Part shown: positions 1-5,017 of the stretch, in pieces
Numbering within the stretch: position 1 is the stretch's first letter
Layout of the letters: the number at the start of each line of letters is the position of its first letter
From: Armatimonadota bacterium
Lineage (GTDB): Bacteria; Armatimonadota; Fimbriimonadia; Fimbriimonadales; Fimbriimonadaceae
DNA: 5,017 nucleotides
NCBI GenBank assembly: GCA_003516955.1
Contig: DPBN01000172.1
Span: 1-5,017 of the forward strand
Direction of reading: 5' to 3'
Notes under the pieces: generated by a model
Seen by the model: the letters and a program-made list of their open reading frames with translations, nothing else
What the model was told of the DNA's origin: nothing
Database searches by the model: none
Program-made: the position numbers and the translations under genes

Positions 1-451
1 TCCGCGCGTAGCGGTCGATCGCCGAGGCTTGGTCGGACGGCGCGTGGCAGTAGTCGTACTTCAGGAAGTCCACGCCCCAGGAGGCGAACAGCGCGGCGTC
101 CTGCTCCTCGTGCTCGTAGCTGCCTGGCCACTTGGCGCACGTCAGGTGCGCGGCATCCGAGTAGATGCCGAACTTCAGCCCGAGCGAGTGCACGTGCTCG
201 GCCACCGCCCGGATGCCGTCCGGGAACCTCTCCGGGTCCGGCACGAGGTCCCCGTTCGAGTCCCTCCCGCGCTTGTCGCTCCAGCAGTCGTCGATGACCA
301 CGTATTCGTATCCCAGGTCCTTCATGCCCGTGCGGACGATGGCGTCGGCGGTTTCGCACACGACCTCGGCGTCGACCTTCTCCCCGAAGGTGTTCCAGCT
401 GTTCCAACCCATCGGCGGGGTGGCGGCGAGCGGCTTGTTTGCTTGGCTCAT
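1..451 (-). CDS. Alpha-galactosidase, glycoside hydrolase family 27 (N-terminal part, cut by window edge)
   Basis: Read on the minus strand from the ATG at 451, 150 codons are open to the window edge and match the start of the GH27 (beta/alpha)8 barrel, which removes terminal alpha-linked galactose from oligosaccharides. Visible landmarks are the family hallmark [10 protein letters not shown] at residues 11-20, VIDDCW around residues 52-57, GLKFGIYSD ending at D99, TCAKWPGS from about residue 104, and KYDYC at 131-135. D133 in the last motif is the expected catalytic nucleophile; the acid/base Asp lies beyond the window. C105 and C135 fall where eukaryotic members have a disulphide. There is no signal peptide ([13 protein letters not shown]), so the enzyme is probably cytoplasmic and acts on imported sugars. 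The start is supported by an AAGGAG Shine-Dalgarno at 459-464 (minus strand), 7 nt from the ATG. It is divergent from leuC. Activity on alpha-N-acetylgalactosamine, another GH27 specificity, cannot be excluded. Confidence 0.96.
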   Translation of the reverse strand, partial: MSQANKPLAATPPMGWNSWNTFGEKVDAEVVCETADAIVRTGMKDLGYEYVVIDDCWSDKRGRDSNGDLVPDPERFPDGIRAVAEHVHSLGLKFGIYSDAAHLTCAKWPGSYEHEEQDAALFASWGVDFLKYDYCHAPSDQASAIDRYAR

Positions 452-498
452 GGGTCCTCTCCTTCCCTGTTCGCGCGAGGCGGCGCGAGCGGGTCCTG

Positions 499-527
499 AG
501 TTTAGCCTCCGGACGCGCCCCGGGCAA
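499..527 (-). promoter_or_regulatory. Predicted sigma70-like promoter of the GH27 gene
   Basis: On the minus strand, TTGCCC (522-527) is a -35 element matching TTGACA at 4 of 6 positions. A 17-nt spacer separates it from TAAACT (499-504), a -10 matching TATAAT at 4 of 6. Transcription would begin near 492, giving a leader of about 40 nt that contains the AAGGAG ribosome binding site. The match is moderate, but the spacing is ideal and it is the best candidate in the gap. Confidence 0.5.
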
Positions 528-533
528 ACGCTG

Positions 534-539
534 TAAAAT
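534..539 (+). promoter_or_regulatory. -10 element of leuC, probably giving a leaderless mRNA
   Basis: TAAAAT matches TATAAT at 5 of 6 positions and ends 7 nt before the leuC ATG at 547. Initiation 6-7 nt downstream of a -10 would fall on or next to the A of the ATG, so the transcript would have essentially no leader. In agreement, no Shine-Dalgarno sequence is visible before the ATG. No convincing -35 hexamer is found at 16-18 nt spacing (511-516 reads GGACGC). TANNNT boxes just ahead of the start codon are the known signature of leaderless genes in Deinococcus and relatives. Confidence 0.55.
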
Positions 540-546
540 CGCCCCG

Positions 547-1926
547 ATGCCGGGGACGCTGTTCGACAAGGTGTGGGATGCGCACGTGGTGACCGAGCTG
601 CCGGGAGGCGGCTTCCTGCTGTACATCGACCGCCACTTGGTGCACGAGGTCACGTCGCCGCAGGCCTTCGACGGGCTCCGCGCCGCGGGCCGTCGCGTGC
701 GCCGACCCGATCTGACGTTCGCCACGACGGACCACAACGTGAGGACCGACGGGCTGCCGCCCGATCCCAAGTCGCTGAGCGCCCAGCAGCTGGAGGCCCT
801 GGAGCGCAACTGCCGCGAGTTCGGCATCCGGCTGTTCGGCATCGGCCACGAGTGGCAGGGCATCGTCCACGTGATGGGGCCGGAGCTCGGCATCACGCTC
901 CCCGGCAGGACGATCGTTTGCGGCGACAGCCACACGGCCACGCATGGAGCGTTCGGCTCCCTGGCGTTCGGCATCGGCACCACCGAGGTGGAGCACGTGC
1001 TGGCCACGCAGACGCTCCGCGTGCCCCGCAAGCCCCGATCGATGCGCATCACGCTGCGCGGGGAGCCCTCTCCCAGCGCCGGCCCCAAGGACCTGATTCT
1101 GAAGGTGATCCGCACGCTCGGCGCGGGAGGCGGAACCGGCTACGTGGTGGAGTACGCGGGCCCCGCGATCGAGGCGCTAGGCATGGCGGGGCGCATGACC
1201 GTCTGCAACATGAGCATCGAGATGGGCGCGCGCGCCGGCATGATCGCGCCGGACGCCAAAACGCTCGCGTACGTGGCGGAGAACGATCGGCCGTTCGCGC
1301 CCAAGGGCGAGGCGTTCCGCGAGCTGGAGCGGCTCTGCGCGAACCTTCGAACGGACGATAGCGCCACCTTCGACCGGGAGGTCGAAATCGACGTCCAAGG
1401 TCTCCGCCCGCTCGCGACCTGGGGGACCACCCCCGCGATGGCCGTCGGACTGGACGAGCCGATTCCCCAGCCGTCCACCGAGGCCGAAGCCAAGGCCCTC
1501 CGCTACATGGGTCTGGAGCCCGGCCAGCGGCTGTGCGACGTGCCCGTGGACGTGGTCTTCATCGGATCGTGCACGAACGGGCGTCTGGAGGACCTGCGCG
1601 AGGCGGCGGCCGTCGTCCGCGGCCACAGGGTCGCGCCGGGGGTCCGGGCGCTGGTGGTTCCGGGGAGCACGAGGGTTCGGCGGCTGGCCGAGAGCGAGGG
1701 GTTGGACGCCGTCTTCCGGGAGGCGGGCTTCGAGTGGCACGGCTCGGGCTGCTCCATGTGCCTGGGCATGAACGGCGACATCCTGCGACCGTTTCAACGC
1801 AGCGCGTCCACCTCCAACCGCCCCTACGAGGGCAGGCAGGGCCCCAGATCCAGGACCCACCTCTGCTCTCCGGCGGTTGCCGCCGCGACGGCCTTGGTGG
1901 GACGTTTCGCTGCGCCGGAAGCCTGA
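547..1926 (+). CDS. leuC: 3-isopropylmalate dehydratase large subunit
   Basis: The 459-residue product has the usual length of bacterial LeuC. With the small subunit LeuD it isomerises 2-isopropylmalate to 3-isopropylmalate in leucine synthesis, using a [4Fe-4S] cluster in the cytoplasm. It resembles E. coli LeuC from end to end: YIDRHLVHE (26-34), TTDHN (60-64), [13 protein letters not shown] (125-137), SCTN with C342, GCSMC with C402 and C405, and STSNR then YEGRQG (421-432). C342/C402/C405 have the same spacing as the E. coli cluster ligands C347/C407/C410, so all three ligands are present. The frame is open upstream to 439, but the ATG at 547 fits the family N-terminus ([12 protein letters not shown]) and the -10 placement; the extra upstream residues do not look like LeuC. 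Small oddities are S419 where E. coli has Cys, and GMNGD for the commoner GMNPD. No leuD follows. The last 34 codons overlap the convergent deacetylase gene. A homoaconitase-type relative is less likely, because the sequence follows the classical long LeuC type. Confidence 0.96.
   Translation: MPGTLFDKVWDAHVVTELPGGGFLLYIDRHLVHEVTSPQAFDGLRAAGRRVRRPDLTFATTDHNVRTDGLPPDPKSLSAQQLEALERNCREFGIRLFGIGHEWQGIVHVMGPELGITLPGRTIVCGDSHTATHGAFGSLAFGIGTTEVEHVLATQTLRVPRKPRSMRITLRGEPSPSAGPKDLILKVIRTLGAGGGTGYVVEYAGPAIEALGMAGRMTVCNMSIEMGARAGMIAPDAKTLAYVAENDRPFAPKGEAFRELERLCANLRTDDSATFDREVEIDVQGLRPLATWGTTPAMAVGLDEPIPQPSTEAEAKALRYMGLEPGQRLCDVPVDVVFIGSCTNGRLEDLREAAAVVRGHRVAPGVRALVVPGSTRVRRLAESEGLDAVFREAGFEWHGSGCSMCLGMNGDILRPFQRSASTSNRPYEGRQGPRSRTHLCSPAVAAATALVGRFAAPEA
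1824..1926. other. 103-bp convergent coding overlap (leuC 3' end / deacetylase 3' end)
   Basis: The last 34 codons of leuC, including YEGRQG and the RTHL..SP segment, are antisense to the last 34 codons of the deacetylase, whose TAG is at 1824-1826. The reading frames are phased so that third codon positions face each other. The leuC side is family-conserved. The deacetylase side (from about residue 229) is a low-similarity tail beyond its catalytic domain and is probably a late extension. Confidence 0.85.
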
Positions 1927-2612
1927 CGCAGCCGCGGCCTCAGCACCATCTTGTAGAGGAGCATCGCGACGCCGTCGCTGTAGGCCAGGACGATCCTGGG
2001 AAGCTCCAGCCGGGGGTCGGTCGGTAGGGCCGGACGCTTTCCCAGCGCCAGCCCGATCGGCACGCCTGCGCCTTGGAGGATCTCCAGCGTCGCGGAGTCG
2101 TAGCGTCCGTAGGGATGGCAGAACGAGCGCGCCTCGATGCCCCGCCCGCGCAGGGTCTCCAGCGCGCCCAGCACCTCCCTGCGCTGCGCCTCGGGGTCCA
2201 GTCCGTCCATCCGGGCGTGGGTCGCCGTGTGGCAACCTACCTCGAAGCCCCGGCGATGGGCATCTAGAAGCTCGTCCCAGCCCGCCAGAGGCGCGCCGTC
2301 GCCGCCCTCCCAGTCCGCCGACGACCCGACCAGCTCCGTCACGACGTACACGCTCGCGCGGACGCCAAGCACCTCGAGTGCGCCGAAGCCGTTCTGGATG
2401 GTCGAGGCGTACCCGTCGTCGAACGTGAGGCACACGCCGCGGTCGGGCCAGCGCTCGGCGAGCTGCCCGGCAGTGACGAACTCCGTGCCGCGGCGAAGGA
2501 AGAAGCGAGCGTGCGCCGCCAGCCTTCGGGGCTCCACGTTGAGCCGCCTGCCCTCGCGGTCGGCCGGACCGCACTTGTGGTAGCAGAGGATCGGCAGCGC
2601 CTGCGAACGCAT
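1824..2612 (-). CDS. Polysaccharide deacetylase family protein (NodB homology domain)
   Basis: The 262-residue product carries the NodB/carbohydrate esterase 4 signature, a metal-dependent fold that removes N- or O-acetyl groups from polysaccharides or peptidoglycan. Visible motifs are an ILCYHKCG opening (8-15, like the LMYH of PgaB-type proteins), motif 1 TFDDG (63-67; D65 expected catalytic base, D66 metal ligand), motif 2 HTATH (128-132; two metal-binding His), and motif 3 FCHPYGRYD (164-172). No signal peptide or membrane segment is seen, so it may act inside the cell, as do some deacetylases linked to surface-glycan synthesis; the substrate is not evident. The start at 2612 is preferred over the in-frame ATG at 2621, because the AGGAG at 2622-2626 stands 9 nt from the former and directly abuts the latter. 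The conserved domain ends near residue 229; the remaining Ala/Arg-rich tail is antisense to leuC. It is divergent from the propeller gene. Confidence 0.9.
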   Translation of the reverse strand: MRSQALPILCYHKCGPADREGRRLNVEPRRLAAHARFFLRRGTEFVTAGQLAERWPDRGVCLTFDDGYASTIQNGFGALEVLGVRASVYVVTELVGSSADWEGGDGAPLAGWDELLDAHRRGFEVGCHTATHARMDGLDPEAQRREVLGALETLRGRGIEARSFCHPYGRYDSATLEILQGAGVPIGLALGKRPALPTDPRLELPRIVLAYSDGVAMLLYKMVLRPRLRQASGAAKRPTKAVAAATAGEQRWVLDLGPCLPS

Positions 2613-2621
2613 CGGTGGCAT

Positions 2622-2626
2622 CTCCT
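2622..2626 (-). promoter_or_regulatory. Shine-Dalgarno site that decides the deacetylase start
   Basis: AGGAG on the minus strand is 9 nt from the ATG at 2612 but 0 nt from the ATG at 2621. A ribosome binding here would therefore start at 2612, giving [12 protein letters not shown] at the N-terminus. Confidence 0.65.
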
Positions 2627-2634
2627 GTTTCGGC

Positions 2635-2640
2635 AGTGTA
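2635..2640 (-). promoter_or_regulatory. Weak candidate -10 element for the deacetylase gene
   Basis: TACACT on the minus strand matches TATAAT at 4 of 6 positions. It lies so that transcription would begin just ahead of the AGGAG site, giving a leader of about 16 nt. No recognisable -35 hexamer is found at normal spacing, so this is a weak call. Confidence 0.3.
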
Positions 2641-2697
2641 TCCGGACTCGGCGTTACGAGGATCGGCGCGCGAGCGTCCGATGGATTGGCGGGTTCC

Positions 2698-2727
2698 TAG
2701 ACACGCGGGTTGCCCGGAGGCTAGAAT
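2698..2727 (+). promoter_or_regulatory. Predicted sigma70-like promoter of the propeller gene
   Basis: TAGACA (2698-2703) matches TTGACA at 5 of 6 positions, and TAGAAT (2722-2727) matches TATAAT at 5 of 6, with an 18-nt spacer. Transcription would begin near 2734, about 37 nt before the ATG at 2771. This excludes the in-frame ATG at 2726 and supports the downstream start. It probably also drives dprA. Confidence 0.6.
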
Positions 2728-2761
2728 GGACCCGACGCTGGCGGATCGCCCGTCGGCGCCC

Positions 2762-2767
2762 AAGGAG
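2762..2767 (+). promoter_or_regulatory. Ribosome binding site of the propeller gene
   Basis: AAGGAG lies 3 nt before the ATG at 2771 and 12 nt before the in-frame ATG at 2780. Neither spacing is ideal, and both starts give a proper signal peptide, so the start is uncertain by three codons. Confidence 0.5.
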
Positions 2768-2770
2768 TGG

Positions 2771-4468
2771 ATGAAGGCGATGTTGAAGCTGCGGAGAGTC
2801 GCATTCGCGTTGGTCGCGGTCGGTCTGGCGGCCGTCGGCGCCGCCCAGATCAATGGACCGTTGCCTCTGGCCTGGCGCTGGGCCCAGTCCACGCAGGTGG
2901 CGCCGCTGGGCAAGCCCACGGTCGACGGCGAACGGGTGTTCGTCGCGGTGGGCGGACGGGTGTACGCCGTGGACCGGGAATCGGGCAACCAGGTTTGGCG
3001 GTTCCCCGTGGCGGACCCCATCGACGGCAACTTCCGCACAACGCCGATCCTCGTCGACGGCGTGCTCGTCGCCGCCGCCACCAACAAGCAGGTCTACGGA
3101 ATCGACCCGGCCACGGGCGAGATGAAGTGGCTCTACATCGCTCCGGTGGGGATCATCGGAGACCCGGTCGGAGTGGCCGGCAAGTTCGTCGCGTTCGCGA
3201 TGAGCGACAACAGCGTGATGGCCCTCGAGGCCGCCACCGGCAAGAACGTTTGGGAGAACCCGCAGAGGATCTTCGCGGGGATCGTCGGCGGCATGGCCAG
3301 CCACGGCTCGAACATCCTGATCCAAACCGGCGACAACAAGCTCATCGCCAAGAGCGTGACCAACCAGCGCACCCAGTGGGAGCGCCGCTTCGGAGTGCTG
3401 ACCACCGACGTGGCCCCGGCCGTGTACGGCGACTCGGTGTTCGTTCTGAACGGCCAGTGGCTGTCCGTGCTGAACGCGGTGACGGGCAACCCCAAGTGGC
3501 AGAAGAACGTCGGCTCCTATCTGACCTTCACCGCCGGCGTGTCCGCCGACATGGTCGCGGTGGTGACCCGCGAGGGCACGCTGTTCGCCTTCGAGACGTC
3601 CACCGGTCGTCCGCTGAACCCGAAGGGAGTGGCGCTGAACGCCACGCCCATGGCCGCGCCGACCGTCGTGGGCCAGCTCGTTTCGGTGCCGACGGCGGAC
3701 GGAGCCATCAACCTCGTGGACCCCAAGACCGGCGACGTCAAGTGGAGCTTCGTCGTCCAGCCGCTGGTCCGGCGCAGCGAGAACCCGATGGGTGGCCCCG
3801 GCGGAATGCCTGGGATGGGCGGTCCCGGCGGAATCCCCGGTCTGGGCGGAGGCTACGGAGGGGGCGTCGGCCCCGGCGGCAACCGAGGCGGCGGGATGCC
3901 GGGAGTGGGAGGCGCCCGCGGAGGAGCCGCTGGAACGACCGAGGGCCCGGTTGCCGTGATGGCAGCCAGCGCGCCGGTGGTGGCCGGCGGCACGCTGCTC
4001 CTTCTGGCGCGGGACGGCAGCCTGCTGGCCTTCGACGGCCAGACGGGCGTCGACCTCACCCCGCCGACGGTGCGCATGGTTTGGCCCGACCCGGGCGCCG
4101 AGGTGTCCGGCCAGCCGCCGCTCGACCTGATCTTCCGGATCGAGGACGAGGGCACCGGGGTCAACCAGAAGTCGGTGCAGGTGCTGGTCGACGGCGTCGC
4201 GTACGAGCACACCTACGACCGCGAGGGCTTCGTCACCGTGAAGATCTCGTCCACGGGCAAGAACAAGCCTCTGAACAACGGGCGGCGGACGATCACCCTG
4301 ATCGCCTCCGACTGGTTCGGCAACCAGGTGAAGCAGAGCTATACGCTGTTCATCGACAACACCCTCAAGCCGCTGGCTCGGCCGACCGGCAACACCCGCA
4401 ACCCGGCGGGCGGCCCGATGGGCGGTCCCGGCGGAGGCAAGGGCGGCGGCCCTGCGATGGGACTGTAG
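2771..4468 (+). CDS. Exported PQQ-like beta-propeller repeat protein with Gly-rich tracts and an Ig-like domain
   Basis: The 565-residue product begins with a signal peptide (residues 1 to about 25: KLRR, a hydrophobic stretch, then VGAAQ), so it is exported. Eight propeller blades follow, recognised by the A-x-D-x-x-T-G-x-x-x-W docking repeat. Blade-end Trp are W76, W120, W161, W203 (degenerate), W243 and W325; the sixth blade, around G279, has lost its Trp, and the eighth lies near residues 395-430. A Gly/Pro/Met-rich tract (about 340-388) is inserted between blades seven and eight. An Ig-like beta-sandwich follows from about 431 to 530 (PPTVRMVWP start, DEGTGVNQKSVQVLVDG, then ASDWFGNQ), and then a second Gly-rich tail. 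There are no cysteines, so it is neither a lipoprotein like BamB nor a quinoprotein dehydrogenase with the vicinal Cys pair. Such propellers usually act as binding scaffolds; the partner is unknown. Upstream in-frame ATGs at 2615, 2683 and 2726 are rejected because they precede the signal peptide and the predicted transcript start. dprA follows after 8 nt. Confidence 0.85.
   Translation: MKAMLKLRRVAFALVAVGLAAVGAAQINGPLPLAWRWAQSTQVAPLGKPTVDGERVFVAVGGRVYAVDRESGNQVWRFPVADPIDGNFRTTPILVDGVLVAAATNKQVYGIDPATGEMKWLYIAPVGIIGDPVGVAGKFVAFAMSDNSVMALEAATGKNVWENPQRIFAGIVGGMASHGSNILIQTGDNKLIAKSVTNQRTQWERRFGVLTTDVAPAVYGDSVFVLNGQWLSVLNAVTGNPKWQKNVGSYLTFTAGVSADMVAVVTREGTLFAFETSTGRPLNPKGVALNATPMAAPTVVGQLVSVPTADGAINLVDPKTGDVKWSFVVQPLVRRSENPMGGPGGMPGMGGPGGIPGLGGGYGGGVGPGGNRGGGMPGVGGARGGAAGTTEGPVAVMAASAPVVAGGTLLLLARDGSLLAFDGQTGVDLTPPTVRMVWPDPGAEVSGQPPLDLIFRIEDEGTGVNQKSVQVLVDGVAYEHTYDREGFVTVKISSTGKNKPLNNGRRTITLIASDWFGNQVKQSYTLFIDNTLKPLARPTGNTRNPAGGPMGGPGGGKGGGPAMGL
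3788..3934 (+). repeat. Gly-rich low-complexity tract with MGGPGG repeats inside the propeller gene
   Basis: About 49 codons are dominated by Gly, with Pro and Met. MGGPGG is encoded at 3788 and again 27 nt later at 3815, followed by degenerate GGG, PGG and MPG units. The tract separates two propeller blades and is likely a flexible surface loop. Codon-level similarity between units suggests local duplication. Confidence 0.75.
4417..4435 (+). repeat. Third copy of the MGGPGG-coding repeat
   Basis: These 19 bases are identical to 3814-3832, about 600 bp upstream in the same gene. They encode the MGGPGG of the Gly-rich C-terminal tail. The wobble bases are shared too, so copying within the gene is plausible, although codon bias alone could produce the match. 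Confidence 0.7.
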
Positions 4469-4476
4469 CCCGCGCC

Positions 4477-5017
4477 ATGGACGAGCGCTTCTGGCAGAGG
4501 CTGCTCGCCGCAGAGTTGCCTCCCCAGCGTCGCCGGGGTCTCTTCGAGGACCTCGGCGACGGTCCTTTCACCGAGGAGCGTCTGTTGCAGGCGCTCTCGC
4601 CCTCCGAGCGGCAGGCCGCCGAGAGAGCCGACTTCGCCGCCCTGGCCCGGGCGCTGGAGCGCGGCGTCCGCCTGCTGGAGCAGGACCGCTTCCCCCAACC
4701 GTTGGCCTCCGCGGACCACGGACCCCCAGCCCTCTTCGTCTGGGGGGACGAGCGGTGCCTGGAGGCCCCGAAGATCGCGATCGTCGGCACCCGCAACGCC
4801 TCGGCCTACGGCAAGGCCTGCGCCATCAAGTTCGCCGAGTCGTTCGCCAAAGCGGGCGTCACCGTGGTGAGCGGCGGCGCGCTCGGCATCGACGCCGCGG
4901 CGCACGAGGGAGCGCTGGACGCGGGAGGCGCGACGGTCGCGGTGCTCGGAACCGGGGTGGACGTCGCCTATCCGGCCGCACACCGGGGGCTGTTCGACCG
5001 CATCCGCCGCTCGGGCC
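4477..5017 (+). CDS. dprA: DNA processing protein DprA/Smf (N-terminal part, cut by window edge)
   Basis: The 180 visible codons encode the start of DprA, the cytoplasmic protein that binds incoming single-stranded DNA during natural transformation and loads RecA. Residues 1-98 form a helical N-terminal region ending in the family's FPQPLA...PPALFVWGD segment. The Rossmann-like domain then begins: IAIVGTR (100-106; R106 in the G-S/T-R DNA-binding motif), TVVSGGALGID (129-139) and VAVLGTGVDVAYP (154-166). The rest of the domain lies beyond the window. SGGALGID differs from the common SGLARGID by Leu in place of Arg; other lineages also vary here (for example AYGID). The ATG follows the propeller stop by 8 nt with no clear Shine-Dalgarno, which suggests a shared transcript and perhaps translational coupling. 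Presence of dprA is compatible with competence but does not prove it, since the gene is widespread. Confidence 0.95.
   Translation, partial: MDERFWQRLLAAELPPQRRRGLFEDLGDGPFTEERLLQALSPSERQAAERADFAALARALERGVRLLEQDRFPQPLASADHGPPALFVWGDERCLEAPKIAIVGTRNASAYGKACAIKFAESFAKAGVTVVSGGALGIDAAAHEGALDAGGATVAVLGTGVDVAYPAAHRGLFDRIRRSG

Noticed and set aside
29..536. Plus-strand frames over the left end (29-499 and 165-536)
   Set aside because: They are shadows of the GH27 gene, which is on the minus strand and carries the [10 protein letters not shown] and KYDYC motifs.
439..546. Upstream extension of leuC to the ATG at 439
   Set aside because: The added 36 residues do not resemble the LeuC N-terminus, would overlap the GH27 start, and lie upstream of the probable transcript start.
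1927..1990. Search for a terminator after leuC
   Set aside because: The GC-rich sequence could form weak hairpins, but I see no clear stem followed by a T-run. The region is also deacetylase coding sequence.
2615..2770. Upstream starts for the propeller gene (2615, 2683, 2726)
   Set aside because: The ATG at 2726 has a reasonable GGAGG at 2716-2720, but it overlaps the predicted -10 and would put a charged, unrelated segment ahead of the signal peptide.
1177..3087. Long minus-strand open frame (636 codons)
   Set aside because: It runs antisense through leuC, out of frame through the deacetylase and antisense into the propeller gene. Its translation is Arg/Ala/Gly-rich with no family motif. 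GC-rich DNA yields long stop-free shadow frames like this.
2654..4210. Minus-strand open frame of 518 codons opposite the propeller gene
   Set aside because: The product is His/Val/Arg-rich with no domain, whereas the plus strand encodes a signal peptide and clear propeller repeats. It is an antisense shadow.
4339..4983. Minus-strand open frame opposite dprA
   Set aside because: The plus-strand frame carries unmistakable DprA motifs. The minus-strand translation is low-complexity Gly/Pro/Arg without motifs.
1..5017. A novel mobile, defence or biosynthetic system
   Set aside because: All five genes belong to known families with housekeeping or accessory metabolic roles. No integrase, transposase, toxin, nuclease or spacer-repeat array is visible.

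Overview
This is a GC-rich bacterial window (roughly two-thirds GC by eye) carrying five protein genes and almost no empty DNA. From left to right they are: the N-terminal part of a GH27 alpha-galactosidase (minus strand, running off the left edge); a complete leuC, the large subunit of 3-isopropylmalate dehydratase (plus); a NodB-type polysaccharide deacetylase (minus); an exported PQQ-like beta-propeller protein with Gly-rich tracts and an Ig-like domain (plus); and the first 180 codons of dprA/smf (plus, running off the right edge). I see no tRNA, rRNA, CRISPR array, insertion sequence or phage gene.

The host is a Gram-negative-type or otherwise deep-branching heterotroph. Three features together fit Armatimonadota (Fimbriimonas-like lineages) and would also be compatible with Deinococcus-like groups: a probably leaderless leuC with a TANNNT box 7 nt before its ATG, a propeller protein whose signal peptide ends in an Ala-Ala-Gln-like site, and a mixture of sugar-degrading and PQQ-repeat genes. 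This placement is an inference of low to moderate confidence.

Layout. The 95-bp gap 452-546 is a divergent control region: the GH27 promoter (-35 at 522-527, -10 at 499-504, minus strand) and the leuC -10 (534-539, plus strand) lie within 7 bp of each other. leuC and the deacetylase converge and overlap tail to tail by 103 bp (1824-1926), so there is no room for a terminator between them. The 158-bp gap 2613-2770 is a second divergent control region, with a good sigma70-like promoter reading right into the propeller gene. dprA starts 8 nt after the propeller stop codon and is probably co-transcribed with it.

The genes do not form one pathway. They cover alpha-galactoside breakdown, leucine synthesis, carbohydrate deacetylation, an envelope or secreted propeller protein and DNA uptake/recombination. 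The window reads as ordinary chromosomal core with no sign of a novel defence or mobile system. The most noteworthy points are the convergent coding overlap, the leaderless leuC without an adjacent leuD, and the domain architecture of the propeller protein.
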